From Pseudomonas sp. SID14000 (GTDB lineage Bacteria; Pseudomonadota; Gammaproteobacteria; Pseudomonadales; Pseudomonadaceae): a stretch of DNA of 64,000 nucleotides. Below the pieces are notes generated by a model. It ran no database searches. It saw only the letters and a list, made by a program, of their open reading frames with translations, and was not told the origin of the DNA. A program made the translations under genes and the position numbers. The stretch lies in the NCBI RefSeq assembly GCF_002165135.1, contig NZ_NFZQ01000018.1:1-64000 (forward strand). The letters run 5' to 3'. Positions 31,855 to 40,704 of this stretch are shown one piece after another (the stretch's first letter is position 1; each line of letters begins with the position of its first letter).

Positions 31855-33708
31855 ATGCTTGCCGCGAACTCCAGAGCCCATGTCGACTGCGTCAGCAGGG
31901 TGTTGAAGAATGCCGACCGCCTGCCGCAGGTGCCGGTGCCACCGCTGATCCTCGATTCATGGCGCCGTTCCATGGAGCTGTACCGCCTCGACCCTGGGTC
32001 CCAGCAGGGGCCGCGCATCCTGTCCCAAAGCTTGCTCAACGAATGCCGCGAACGCGCCGAACTGTTCCTGCGCATCGCCAGCGATGCCGTGGCCCGCCTG
32101 CATGAGCGAGTACGCGGTGCCGACTATTGCGTGCTGCTCACCGATGCCCTGGGGCGTACCATCGATTACCGGGTCGAGTCGGCCATCCGCAACGACTGCC
32201 GCAAGGCCGGGCTGTACCTGGGCACCTGCTGGTCGGAGGGCGAGGAGGGCACCTGCGGCGTGGCGGCGGTGTTGACCAGCAAGGCCCCGGTGACGGTGCA
32301 CAAGCGTGACCATTTCCGCGCTGCGTTCATTGGCCTGACCTGTACGGCGGCACCAGTGTTCGACCCGCTGGGCGAGCTGCTGGGCGTGGTGGATGTTTCG
32401 GCCTTGCAGTCGCCGGACGACCGCCGCAGCCAGCACCTGATCCGCCAACTGGTCGAGCAGACTGCCCGCGAGATCGAGAACGCCTTCTTCATGCACAGCG
32501 CCCAGGGCCATTGGGTTATGCGTGCCCATGGCACGCCGGGTTATGTGGAAAGCCAGCCCGACTACCTGCTGGCCTGGGATGCCGATGGCCGCCTGCAGGC
32601 GATCAACAGCCTGGCGCGCCAGCGGCTGGTGGAGCAGTTGGGGCGATTGCCCGAGCACATTGGTGAGCTGTTCGACATGGACCAGCTGCGCCGCGTGAAT
32701 GCATCGTCCGCCCAACGCCTGCCGGGCTTGGGTGGGCTGTACGGCCGGGTCAGCGCACCCCGCCAGCGCCAGCGTGCACAGCCGTTGCACCAGGCCCAGG
32801 ATGCCCGCATCGAGCAGCACTTGCGGCTGGCCACACGGGTCAAGGACTGCAACCTGGCGGTGCTGGTGCAGGGTGAGACCGGGGCCGGCAAAGAGGTGTT
32901 CGCCCGCCAGTTGCATCAGCAAAGCCTGCGTCGCGATGGCCCGTTCGTCACCCTGAACTGCGCGGCCATTCCGGAAAGCCTGATCGAGAGCGAGCTGTTC
33001 GGTTATGTGGCCGGGGCCTTCACCGGGGCTTCCAGCAAAGGCATGCAGGGGCTGTTGCAGCAGGCCGATGGCGGCACGCTGTTCCTCGACGAAATCGGCG
33101 ACATGCCGCTGAACCTGCAAACCCGGTTGCTGCGCGTGCTGGCCGAGGGTGAAGTGGCGCCGCTGGGCGCGGCGCGGCGGGCGCGGGTGGATATCCAGGT
33201 TATTTGCGCGACCCACCGCGATTTGGCGGCGATGGTGGAGGATGGGCGTTTTCGTGAGGACCTGTACTTCCGCCTGGCCAATGCCCGCTTCGAGTTGCCG
33301 CCGCTGCGCGAGCGTGAGGACCGCTTGGGGTTGATTCACCAGTTGCTGGCCGAGGAGGCCGAGGCCTGCGGGGTCGAGGTGGTGTTGGCGGATGATGCGC
33401 TGCAGGCGCTGCTGGTTTACCGCTGGCCGGGGAACTTGCGCCAGCTGCGGCAGGTGTTGCGCTATGCCTGTGCGGTGAGTGATGGCGGGCGGGTGCAGTT
33501 GCAGGACCTGCCGCAGGAGGTGCGGGGGGAAGCGGTTGGCTCGGCTGAAAGCGGGGTGTCGTGCCCGGCGCGGCAGTTGTTGCTGGATGCACTGATCCGC
33601 CATCGCTGGAAGCCGGCCGATGCGGCGCGCGCATTGGGGATATCGCGGGCGACCTTGTACCGGCGGGTTCATGAGCATCACATCGAGATGCCGCGGATGA
33701 AGGGCTGA
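31855..33708 (+). CDS. acoR: Sigma-54-dependent acetoin operon activator
   Basis: The ATG at 31855 (GGAGG upstream) gives 617 residues. A GAF-type sensor (about 70-215; RGADYCVLLTDALGRTIDY, FIGLTCTAAPVFDPLGELLG) is followed by a PAS-like stretch. The AAA+ domain carries Walker A GETGAGKE (340-347), GAFTGA (387-392) and GGTLFLDEIGD, and a Fis-type HTH (PADAARALGISRATLYRRV) ends the protein. It is divergent from acoXABC-bdhA and should switch on their sigma-54 promoter in response to acetoin or its aldehyde product. It is a close paralogue of the ethanolamine activator in this window but lacks the REP-encoded linker. Confidence 0.95.
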   Translation: MLAANSRAHVDCVSRVLKNADRLPQVPVPPLILDSWRRSMELYRLDPGSQQGPRILSQSLLNECRERAELFLRIASDAVARLHERVRGADYCVLLTDALGRTIDYRVESAIRNDCRKAGLYLGTCWSEGEEGTCGVAAVLTSKAPVTVHKRDHFRAAFIGLTCTAAPVFDPLGELLGVVDVSALQSPDDRRSQHLIRQLVEQTAREIENAFFMHSAQGHWVMRAHGTPGYVESQPDYLLAWDADGRLQAINSLARQRLVEQLGRLPEHIGELFDMDQLRRVNASSAQRLPGLGGLYGRVSAPRQRQRAQPLHQAQDARIEQHLRLATRVKDCNLAVLVQGETGAGKEVFARQLHQQSLRRDGPFVTLNCAAIPESLIESELFGYVAGAFTGASSKGMQGLLQQADGGTLFLDEIGDMPLNLQTRLLRVLAEGEVAPLGAARRARVDIQVICATHRDLAAMVEDGRFREDLYFRLANARFELPPLREREDRLGLIHQLLAEEAEACGVEVVLADDALQALLVYRWPGNLRQLRQVLRYACAVSDGGRVQLQDLPQEVRGEAVGSAESGVSCPARQLLLDALIRHRWKPADAARALGISRATLYRRVHEHHIEMPRMKG

Positions 33709-33723
33709 GTAACGCAGACCGGC

Positions 33724-33816
33724 AGGAGCAGCCTTGTGCTGCGAAAGGGCCGGCATGGGCAACAAATTTGTGTGGGTAGTAATGGCCTCTTCGCAGCACA
33801 AGGCTGCTCCTACAGG
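33724..33816. repeat. REPIN of the CTTGTGCTGCG type
   Basis: GGAGCAGCCTTGTGCTGCGA (from 33724) and its inverse ending GGCTGCTCCTAC (33816) face each other across a loop. This is a different REP variant from the GCGGGTAAACCCGC type. It lies just behind acoR and before the terminator shared with accC. Confidence 0.85.
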
Positions 33817-33840
33817 ACTTCTGCCAAACCAGTGACCCAT

Positions 33841-33869
33841 AAAAAACCCCGGAACAAGTCCGGGGTTTT
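33841..33869. terminator. Bidirectional terminator between acoR and accC
   Basis: The stem AAACCCCGGA / TCCGGGGTTT with a short AACAAG-type loop has an A-run on its left and a TTTT tract on its right. It can therefore stop acoR on the plus strand and accC on the minus strand. It lies 21 bases from the accC stop. Confidence 0.85.
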
Positions 33870-33889
33870 CGGTACATCACACTACACGA

Positions 33890-35245
33890 TCACTCCTGGC
33901 TAGCCAGTTTGTGCTCGAGGTAGTGAATGTTGACGCCACCTTTGCAGAAACCTTCATCACGCACCAGGTCGCGGTGCAGCGGGATGTTGGTCTTGATACC
34001 GTCGACGACGATCTCGTCCAGGGCATTGCGCATGCGCGCCATGGCTTCGTCGCGGTCCTTGCCGTAGGTGATCAGCTTGCCGATCAGCGAGTCGTAGTTC
34101 GGCGGAACCGAGTAACCGCTGTACAGGTGCGAGTCCACACGCACGCCGTTGCCGCCCGGGGCGTGGAAGTGCTTCACCTTGCCTGGGCTCGGGATGAACT
34201 TCTTCGGGTCTTCGGCGTTGATACGGCACTCCAGCGCATGGCCACGGATGACCACGTCTTCCTGGCGGAACGACAGCTTGTTGCCAGCGGCGATGCTCAG
34301 CATCTCCTTGACGATGTCGATACCGGTCACCATTTCCGACACCGGGTGTTCAACCTGCACGCGGGTGTTCATCTCGATGAAGTAGAAGCGGCCGTTCTCG
34401 TACAGGAACTCGAAAGTACCCGCACCACGGTAGCCGATCTCGATGCACGCATCGACGCAGCGCTTGAACACTTCCTGACGGGCTTTCTCGTCGATCCCCG
34501 GGGCTGGCGCTTCTTCCAGTACCTTCTGGTGACGGCGCTGCAGCGAGCAGTCGCGGTCGCCCAGGTGGATGGCGTTGCCCTGGCCGTCGGACAGTACCTG
34601 TACTTCCACGTGGCGTGGGTTGGTCAGGAACTTCTCCAGGTAAACCATCGGGTTGCCGAAGGCTGCACCGGCTTCGGTACGGGTGAGCTTGGCCGAGGCA
34701 ATCAGGTCCTCTTCCTTGTGCACCACGCGCATGCCGCGACCACCACCGCCACCGGCGGCCTTGATGATCACCGGGTAACCGACGTCACGGGCAATCGCCA
34801 GGGCGACTTCTTCATCTTCCGGCAGTGGGCCGTCGGAGCCCGGCACGGTCGGTACGCCCGACTTGATCATCGCGTCCTTGGCCGAAACCTTGTCGCCCAT
34901 CAGGCGAATGGTGTCGGCTTTCGGGCCGATGAAGGCGAAACCGGATTTTTCCACCTGCTCGGCGAAGTCGGCGTTTTCGGCCAGGAAGCCGTAGCCCGGG
35001 TGGATCGCGGTGGCGCCGGTCACTTCGGCGGCAGCGATGATCGCCGGGATATGCAGGTAGGAATCCTTGGACGATGCAGGGCCGATGCAGACCGACTCGT
35101 CTGCCAGGCCCAGGTGCATCAGTTCACGGTCGGCGGTGGAGTGCACGGCGACTGTCTTGATACCCAGCTCTTTGCAGGCACGCAGGATCCGCAGGGCAAT
35201 TTCCCCGCGGTTGGCGATCAGGACTTTTTCGAGCTTCCCAGACAT
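33890..35245 (-). CDS. accC: Acetyl-CoA carboxylase, biotin carboxylase subunit
   Basis: The ATG at 35245 gives 451 residues, the usual AccC length. AccC uses ATP and bicarbonate to carboxylate the biotin on AccB, the first half of malonyl-CoA synthesis. ATP-grasp features are complete: KVLIANRGEIALRILRA at the N-terminus, the Gly-rich loop KAAGGGGGRGMRVV (about 159-172), EKFLTNPRHVEVQVL, RDCSLQRRHQKVLEEAPAP and FIEMNTRVQVEHPVSE with metal and catalytic residues. It lies directly downstream of accB (17-base spacer), forming the standard accBC pair. Confidence 0.98.
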   Translation of the reverse strand: MSGKLEKVLIANRGEIALRILRACKELGIKTVAVHSTADRELMHLGLADESVCIGPASSKDSYLHIPAIIAAAEVTGATAIHPGYGFLAENADFAEQVEKSGFAFIGPKADTIRLMGDKVSAKDAMIKSGVPTVPGSDGPLPEDEEVALAIARDVGYPVIIKAAGGGGGRGMRVVHKEEDLIASAKLTRTEAGAAFGNPMVYLEKFLTNPRHVEVQVLSDGQGNAIHLGDRDCSLQRRHQKVLEEAPAPGIDEKARQEVFKRCVDACIEIGYRGAGTFEFLYENGRFYFIEMNTRVQVEHPVSEMVTGIDIVKEMLSIAAGNKLSFRQEDVVIRGHALECRINAEDPKKFIPSPGKVKHFHAPGGNGVRVDSHLYSGYSVPPNYDSLIGKLITYGKDRDEAMARMRNALDEIVVDGIKTNIPLHRDLVRDEGFCKGGVNIHYLEHKLASQE

Positions 35246-35262
35246 CGTTGGCTCTCCGCGAT

Positions 35263-35727
35263 TCAAACGACGGTGAACAGCGGCTGGTCGAACTCAACCG
35301 GCTGGCCGTCTTCTACCAGGATGGCGTCGATGACACCGCCAACATCGGCTTCGATGTGGTTCATCATCTTCATGGCTTCGACGATGCACAGGGTGTCGCC
35401 TTTCTTCACGGTCTGGCCAACTTCAGCGAAGTTCGGCGAGGTCGGCGAAGGCTTGCGGTAGAAGGTACCTACCATCGGCGAGCGGATCACGGTGCCTTTC
35501 AGGGCCGGGGCAGCGGCAGCGGCTTCAGCGGCCGGAGCGGCAGCGGCGGCGACCGGGGCAGCAGCAGGGGCAGCGGCTACCGGAGCCGGTGCGAAGTACT
35601 GCTGGGCAGCTGGAGTCTTGCTGTGACGGCTGATACGGACCGACTCTTCGCCTTCCTTGATCTCCAGTTCGTCGATGCCAGACTCTTCCAGCAGCTCGAT
35701 CAGTTTCTTGACTTTACGGATATCCAT
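35263..35727 (-). CDS. accB: Acetyl-CoA carboxylase, biotin carboxyl carrier protein
   Basis: The 154-residue carrier has an N-terminal dimerisation part (MDIRKVKKLIELLEESGIDE), a flexible Ala/Pro-rich linker (about 44-76, almost only A and P) and a C-terminal biotinyl domain with EAMKMM (biotinylated Lys120). It carries carboxybiotin between AccC and the carboxyltransferase AccAD. The gene starts the accBC unit. Two hairpins separate it from aroQ upstream, so it may have partly separate expression. Confidence 0.98.
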   Translation of the reverse strand: MDIRKVKKLIELLEESGIDELEIKEGEESVRISRHSKTPAAQQYFAPAPVAAAPAAAPVAAAAAPAAEAAAAAPALKGTVIRSPMVGTFYRKPSPTSPNFAEVGQTVKKGDTLCIVEAMKMMNHIEADVGGVIDAILVEDGQPVEFDQPLFTVV

Positions 35728-35770
35728 TAATCATCAACTCCCAAAGGTTCGGTCAGGGGGCGAAATATAA

Positions 35771-35824
35771 AAAAACGTATCTGAAACGTTTCTCTCGAAC
35801 CCTGGCCCACTGAGGCCAGGGTTT
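35771..35824 (-). terminator. Hairpins between aroQ and accB (possible attenuator)
   Basis: Reading on the minus strand, a strong stem AACCCTGGCC/GGCCAGGGTT (35823-35798) starts just after the aroQ stop but has no T-run. A weaker stem AAACGT/ACGTTT (about 35789-35770) follows with seven Ts directly behind it. The pair could end part of the aroQ transcript before accB. The accB promoter may also lie in this 100-base gap. Confidence 0.4.
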
Positions 35825-35827
35825 TCA

Positions 35828-36283
35828 TCATTTGGGCTGTGCGTTGGCAGCCAGTTGTTCCAGCGCGGACTCCAGGGCCAGGCGATAACCGCTGGCGCCC
35901 AGGCCGCAGATCACCCCTACGGCAACATCGGAAAAGTAGGAGTGGTGGCGGAACGGTTCGCGTTTATGCACGTTGGACAGGTGCACTTCGATGAATGGGA
36001 TGCTCACCGCAAGCAATGCGTCACGTAATGCGACGCTTGTGTGGGTGAAAGCAGCCGGATTGATCAGGATGAAGTCCACACCCTCGTTGCGTGCGGCGTG
36101 AATGCGGTCGATCAGTTCGTATTCGGCGTTGCTCTGCAGGTACTGCAGATGGTGGCCTGCGGCGCGGGCACGTTGCTCCAGGTCCTGGTTGATCTGGGCC
36201 AGGGTCACGGCGCCGTAGTGGCCAGGCTCGCGGGTACCGAGCAAGTTGAGGTTGGGGCCGTGGAGCACCAGTAGCGTTGCCAT
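35828..36283 (-). CDS. aroQ: Type II 3-dehydroquinate dehydratase
   Basis: The ATG at 36283 (AAGGAA upstream) gives 151 residues, the typical size of the dodecameric type II enzyme. It removes water from 3-dehydroquinate in the shikimate pathway. Conserved blocks are LVLHGPNLNLLGTREPGHYG (active-site Arg and Tyr), NPAAFTHTSVALRDAL, EVHLSNVHKREPFRHHSYFSD and GLGASGYRLAL. The aroQ-accB-accC order is common in Pseudomonas and other gammaproteobacteria. Confidence 0.97.
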   Translation of the reverse strand: MATLLVLHGPNLNLLGTREPGHYGAVTLAQINQDLEQRARAAGHHLQYLQSNAEYELIDRIHAARNEGVDFILINPAAFTHTSVALRDALLAVSIPFIEVHLSNVHKREPFRHHSYFSDVAVGVICGLGASGYRLALESALEQLAANAQPK

Positions 36284-36404
36284 CTGCGGATTCCTTGGAT
36301 TTGTAGGGCAATTCGACACAGCGCGGCGAGTGTGCCGTAAAGCGACGGCAAGTGTCCAGTTCCCGGCAATAGCCAGCACGATGTCCGAGGTTCGCGCGAA
36401 GTAT

Positions 36405-36430
36405 GTGACCAAATAATTAAATTTGGTCAC
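36405..36430. promoter_or_regulatory. Perfect palindrome upstream of aroQ
   Basis: GTGACCAAAT (36405-36414) and ATTTGGTCAC (36421-36430) are exact inverse arms around the AT-only spacer AATTAA. It lies about 120 bases upstream of the aroQ start and 33 bases beyond the dsbD stop. There is no T-run, so it looks more like a dimeric repressor operator than a terminator. Confidence 0.55.
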
Positions 36431-36462
36431 TGATTTGAGGATTTATCACAGCTCGCGGGAAG

Positions 36463-38235
36463 TTATAGACCGACTTTGCCGCGCACGCGTGTCAGAATTT
36501 GCGCAAATTCACTGGCATTTATCTCGCCAATGACTCGATCAGCGGTTATTTCGCTACCGTTTTCAGCAAAGAACAACAAGGCGGGAGGGCCGAACAGCTG
36601 GTAGCGGTCGAGCAGGCTGCGTTGTTCGGCATTGCTCTCGGTGATGTCAAATCGCAGCAGCTTGAACCCGGCCAGTTGCGTTTGTACCTGCGGCGCGGTG
36701 AGCACCTCGCGCTCGATCACCTTGCAGCTGATGCACCAGTCGGCGTACCAGTCCAGCAGTACCGGCTGGCCGGCCGCCTTGGCCTGGGCGAGGGCAGCAT
36801 CCAGTGCGGCGGGAGTGGTGATGGTCTGCCAGCTATCTGCTTGCACCGCCGTGCCGTTGCCGGCGGCCAACGGGGTCGCCGGCGGTAATGGGCGCAGCGG
36901 GTCGCCCTGGCCGCTGAGGGCGCCGTACCAGCACGCCAGGGCGTACACCAGCAGGGCCAGGCCGAGCAGTTGGGCCAGGCGCTGGCGCGCGGTCTTGACG
37001 ACGAACTCGAGTGCGCCGAGGAACAATGCCACGCCAGCGGCGAGGAAACCGACCAACAGCAAAGTCAGCGGACCTGGCAGCACGCGGCTGAGCAAGCCGA
37101 TGGCCAAGCCCAGCAGCAGGACGCCGATGGCGTTTTTCACCGTGTTCAGCCAAGGGCCGCTTTTCGGCAGCCAGGCCGCGCCACCGGTGGCCACCAGCAG
37201 CAACGGCGCGCCCATGCCCAGGCCCAGGGCGAACAGTTTGAGTGCGCCACCCAAGGCATCGCCGCTGGCGCTGATGTACAACAACGCACCTGCCAGGGGC
37301 GCCGACACACACGGCGAAACCAGCAGGCTGGAGAGTACGCCCAGTATTGCCGCGCCTAGCAGCGAGCCGCCCCGGGTGTGGCTGGCAACGTTGTTCAGGC
37401 GGTTGCTCAGGGCCTGCGGCAGTTTCAGTTCGAACACGCCGAACATGGCCAGGGCGAATACCACGAAGAACAGCGCGAAAGGCACCAGCACCCAGGCCGA
37501 CTGCAGGCGCGCCTGCAGGTTCAGGCCGGCGCCGAACAGTCCCATCAGGGCGCCGAGTATCGCGAAGCTGGCTGCCATCGGTAGCACGTAGGCCAGCGAC
37601 AGGGCCAGCCCGCGCAGGCCACCGGCCTGGCCACGCAGCACCACGCCGGAGAGGATCGGCAGCATCGGCAGCACGCAGGGGGTGAAGGTCAGGCCGACCC
37701 CGGCGAGAAAGAACAGCAGCAGCGACTTCCAGGTCCAGGCATGTTCACTGGTGGCCGGGGTGCTTGCTCCGCCTTCGCCATCGATGCTCAGGCGTGCGGT
37801 TTCCGGTGGGTAGCACAGGCCTTTGTCGGCGCAACCCTGGTAGCCGACCAGCAAGGTGAAGGCACGCGGGTCGTTGCGCGGCAACTCGATATCGAGCACG
37901 CCGTGGTACACCTCGACATCGCCGAAGAACTCATCGTGCTTGGCCTCACCCTTGGGGATGTTCGGCGTGCCCAGGGCAATGTCGGCCGGTTCGGTGCGGA
38001 ACTGGAAGCGGTGACGGTACAGGTAGTAGCCATCGGTGGCGACGAAGCGCAGCTTGATGGTTTGCGCATCGGCCTGGACCAGGCTGAGCTTGAAGGCCTC
38101 GTGTACCGGCAGGAAGTCGGCGTTGTTGGCCAGCGAAGCTGCGCCGAGGGTGGCGCTGGGGCGGTTGTCGAGCAGGCCCGTGGCGAAGGCAGGGCTGGCC
38201 AGCAGCAGGAACAGCAGGAAAAACAGGCGGCGCAT
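36463..38235 (-). CDS. dsbD: Thiol:disulfide interchange protein DsbD
   Basis: The ATG at 38235 gives 590 residues with a signal peptide (MRRLFFLLFLLLASPAFA). The three expected parts are visible. The periplasmic alpha domain has the cysteine pair in GCADKGLCYPPE. The membrane domain has eight helices with redox cysteines in GLTFTPCVLPMLPILSG and VSPCVSAPLAG. The C-terminal thioredoxin-like gamma domain has WYADWCISCKVIE (CxxC). DsbD carries electrons from cytosolic thioredoxin to periplasmic DsbC and CcmG, which fits a cytochrome-c-making organism. A longer frame upstream of 38235 was rejected for lack of a signal peptide. Confidence 0.96.
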   Translation of the reverse strand: MRRLFFLLFLLLASPAFATGLLDNRPSATLGAASLANNADFLPVHEAFKLSLVQADAQTIKLRFVATDGYYLYRHRFQFRTEPADIALGTPNIPKGEAKHDEFFGDVEVYHGVLDIELPRNDPRAFTLLVGYQGCADKGLCYPPETARLSIDGEGGASTPATSEHAWTWKSLLLFFLAGVGLTFTPCVLPMLPILSGVVLRGQAGGLRGLALSLAYVLPMAASFAILGALMGLFGAGLNLQARLQSAWVLVPFALFFVVFALAMFGVFELKLPQALSNRLNNVASHTRGGSLLGAAILGVLSSLLVSPCVSAPLAGALLYISASGDALGGALKLFALGLGMGAPLLLVATGGAAWLPKSGPWLNTVKNAIGVLLLGLAIGLLSRVLPGPLTLLLVGFLAAGVALFLGALEFVVKTARQRLAQLLGLALLVYALACWYGALSGQGDPLRPLPPATPLAAGNGTAVQADSWQTITTPAALDAALAQAKAAGQPVLLDWYADWCISCKVIEREVLTAPQVQTQLAGFKLLRFDITESNAEQRSLLDRYQLFGPPALLFFAENGSEITADRVIGEINASEFAQILTRVRGKVGL

Positions 38236-38620
38236 GGCGGACTCGCGAGGTGGAACGTGCTGGGCATGATAGCGGAGTTGGTGCAGGTTGGGGCCAATAG
38301 CTCTTGGCATGGCATGTGTGGTGCCTGGGAGATCGAGCGCCGCCCGCGCGGCGCTTCGCGGGACAAGCCCGCTCCCACATCTGTTTCGGGCCAGTTACTC
38401 CTGTGAGGTCACCTCTATCCGCTTTGTCTGTTCCTTTCGATATCCAAGGTTGCATCGCAGCTTTTAATCAATCTCCAGCCATGCACCAAGGCTGCAACCC
38501 ACCTGGCACAGGAGTAACTGGCCCGAAACAGATGTGGGAGCGGGCTTGTCCCGCGAAGCGCCGCGCGGGCGGCGCTCGATCTCCCAGGCACCGCACATAT
38601 CATGGCGAGCCCCTGCCTGC
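38236..38620. other. Gene-free stretch filled by a long inverted repeat
   Basis: This 385-base gap lies between dsbD and the chemoreceptor gene. Apart from the inverted repeat at 38320-38592 it holds only the dsbD upstream region, in which no clear promoter box could be assigned by eye. The loop of the repeat (38406-38506) contains no open frame of note. Confidence 0.6.
38320..38592. repeat. Long inverted repeat (REP-type, 86-nt perfect arms)
   Basis: Bases 38320-38405 and 38507-38592 are exact reverse complements over 86 nt, with a 101-nt loop. The core GGCGCTTCGCGGGACAAGCC is the same variant as in the repeat at 500-775, but the flanking arm sequence (GGTGCCTGGGAGATC, TTTCGGGCCAGTTACTCCTG) is different. 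The pairing therefore extends well beyond the REP itself. Confidence 0.92.
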
Positions 38621-40582
38621 TCAAACCCTGAACTCCCGCACCGCCCGGTTCAGTTCCCCCCCCAGACTCAGCAACTGCTCGCCTTGCTCACGTCCCTCGC
38701 CAATGCGCTGCAGGTTGTCCTCACCCAACTCATGAATCCGCTCGCTGTGGTCGCGAATCTCACTCACGGCACCGCTCTGCTGCGCCGTGACATCGGCAAT
38801 CCGCACCGCAGTATCCGAAATGGTGCGAATGGCACAGACAATCTCGTCCAGCGCCCCATCCGCCGCCTGGGCCTGGTTGGCCGTGGCCTCAGCATGTTCG
38901 AGCTGCGCGCGCATCCCGGCCACCGAACTTCTGGCTGCCTGCTGCAAGCGGTCGATCAAGGCCTGAATCTCGCCGGTAGCCCCGGTGGTGCGCTGCGCCA
39001 GCGAACGCACCTCATCGGCCACCACGGCAAATCCACGGCCCATCTCACCGGCCCTGGCCGCTTCGATTGCGGCATTCAGCGCCAGCAGATTGGTCTGCTC
39101 GGCAATCGACCGGATCACCGTCAGCACGCCGCCGATGGTGGCCGACTCTTCCGCCAGTTGTTCGATCATGCGGGCGTTGCCCTGCACTTCATCGACCAGC
39201 TCACGCAAGCCCGACAGGCTTTGGCCGATCACCGCCTGGCCCTGCTCAACCGCACGCCCGGCATCGCGGCTGGCGTCGGCGGCGGCGCTGGCGTCGCCGG
39301 CCACTTGAAGGATGGTCGCTTCCAGTTCACCCAGGGCATCGCGAATCTGCCCGGTGTCGCCCGCCTGGCGTTCGGCACCGTCGTGCAGGGCGGCGCTCAT
39401 GCCAGCCAGGGCGTGGCTGCTGCCAGCCACCTGTTCGGCGTTGTGGCGGATGGTGCCGACGAGCTCCACCAGGTAGTGGCGCAGGCAGTTGAGTGACTCC
39501 TGGATGTCGCGCAGTTCACGGTTGGTCTTGCCCATGGCAATGGCCTCGGCGAAGTCACCCTCGGCCCAGCGCGACAGGGCCGGGGCCAGGCCGGTCAGGG
39601 TGCGCGCCAGGCGGCGTTGCAAGGTATCGATCAGCAGGGCGATAAGCAGGATCAGGCCGATCATCAGGCCCTGGATGATGCGCACTTCGGCGGCAATTTT
39701 CGCGTGCTGGCCGCGCACCTCGGGCTCCAGCGCCGCGATGGCCTGCTGCACGGCCTCCAGGCGCTGGCCGGTGCTGGCGGCCAGGGCAACGCGGCGCTCG
39801 ATCTGTACGCGGGTGCGTTGCAGTTCGGCCGGGTAGCGGCTGAGCAGGCTCTGCAGTTCGCGCTTGAGGCCAACGGCCAAGTCTTCCTGCCGGGCGTTGG
39901 CCTGGCTTTCCAGGCCCATCATCGCGGCGAAGTCGTTGGCACCGGATTCGGCGGCACGGGTCACGCCCAGCAAGGGCAAGGCATCGATCGTCTGGGCCTG
40001 GGCGCGGATCAGTTGCAGCTCGCGCTCCACTTCGTCGGCTAGTTCCGGGCGGGCGCTGCTGACCAGCTTGTCCCGGGCCAGCGACAGGCGACCGAGGTGC
40101 ACGGTGGCGTCGAGCAGCGGTGTCAGGTAGCGGTTGGCGTCGGCGCTGCCGCTGTCACGGGCGTAGCCTGCCAGTTGTTCGAAGTTGGCGCCCAGTTCCC
40201 GCTCGGCCTGCAGCAGCAGGGCTTGCGGGTCGCCGGCCAGCTTGCCGGCGGCCAGCAGCTCTTCGCCGGTAAAGGCCTGCAGGCTGTCCAGGCTGGGGCG
40301 CAGTTTGTCGGCCAGTTCGCCGGGCCACTCGGCCAGCTCGGCCTGCAGCTGTTGGATGGCCTGCATCGCTGCGGCGTGGCGCAGGGCATCGCCGCTGCCC
40401 AGGTACGCCTGGATATTGCGGGCCGCCTGGTTCTGGAATTGCTGGGACAGGCCCAGGTAGCGTTCCATCAGCTGGTAGGGGCGCTCCAGAGCCCGCTGCG
40501 ACCACCACAAGGTGGCGCCCAGGGCGATGCACACGGTTACCAGCAACAGGGTGTTGAAATTGGTCAGCCACTTCAGGCGCAT
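38621..40582 (-). CDS. Methyl-accepting chemotaxis protein
   Basis: The 653-residue receptor has an N-terminal membrane helix (TLLLVTVCIALGATLWW), a long helical periplasmic domain (about 30-300) rich in Ala, Leu and Glu, and a second helix (GLMIGLILLIALLIDTL, about 306-322). A HAMP-like stretch follows, then a cytoplasmic signalling domain whose tip reads IAEQTNLLALNAAIEAARAG and GFAVVADEVRSLAQRT. The all-helical sensor resembles helical-bimodular or four-helix-type ligand domains, but the ligand cannot be named. No Che genes are in the window. The start is supported by AGGAAG upstream. No CheR-binding pentapeptide is seen at the C-terminus (REFRV). Confidence 0.92.
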   Translation of the reverse strand: MRLKWLTNFNTLLLVTVCIALGATLWWSQRALERPYQLMERYLGLSQQFQNQAARNIQAYLGSGDALRHAAAMQAIQQLQAELAEWPGELADKLRPSLDSLQAFTGEELLAAGKLAGDPQALLLQAERELGANFEQLAGYARDSGSADANRYLTPLLDATVHLGRLSLARDKLVSSARPELADEVERELQLIRAQAQTIDALPLLGVTRAAESGANDFAAMMGLESQANARQEDLAVGLKRELQSLLSRYPAELQRTRVQIERRVALAASTGQRLEAVQQAIAALEPEVRGQHAKIAAEVRIIQGLMIGLILLIALLIDTLQRRLARTLTGLAPALSRWAEGDFAEAIAMGKTNRELRDIQESLNCLRHYLVELVGTIRHNAEQVAGSSHALAGMSAALHDGAERQAGDTGQIRDALGELEATILQVAGDASAAADASRDAGRAVEQGQAVIGQSLSGLRELVDEVQGNARMIEQLAEESATIGGVLTVIRSIAEQTNLLALNAAIEAARAGEMGRGFAVVADEVRSLAQRTTGATGEIQALIDRLQQAARSSVAGMRAQLEHAEATANQAQAADGALDEIVCAIRTISDTAVRIADVTAQQSGAVSEIRDHSERIHELGEDNLQRIGEGREQGEQLLSLGGELNRAVREFRV

Positions 40583-40704
40583 AGCCGCGAGCTTCCTGCG
40601 GGGAGGAGGGGAGGTCGGTGGCTGAAGTTATTGCGATCTTGTGACGGGGTGATGACGGCAGGGGGTTGGCACCATAAAAAAGTGGCACAGTGCCTCTATT
40701 TTAA

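Noticed and set aside
31957..33840. Very long open frame (627 codons) on the minus strand opposite acoR
   Set aside because: It mirrors the reading of acoR in a high-GC third-position frame, has low-complexity Gln/His/Arg/Ala composition and no recognisable domain.
35798..35823. Stem after aroQ as a classical terminator
   Set aside because: On the minus strand no T-run follows this stem. Only the weaker next hairpin has one, so at most partial attenuation is claimed.
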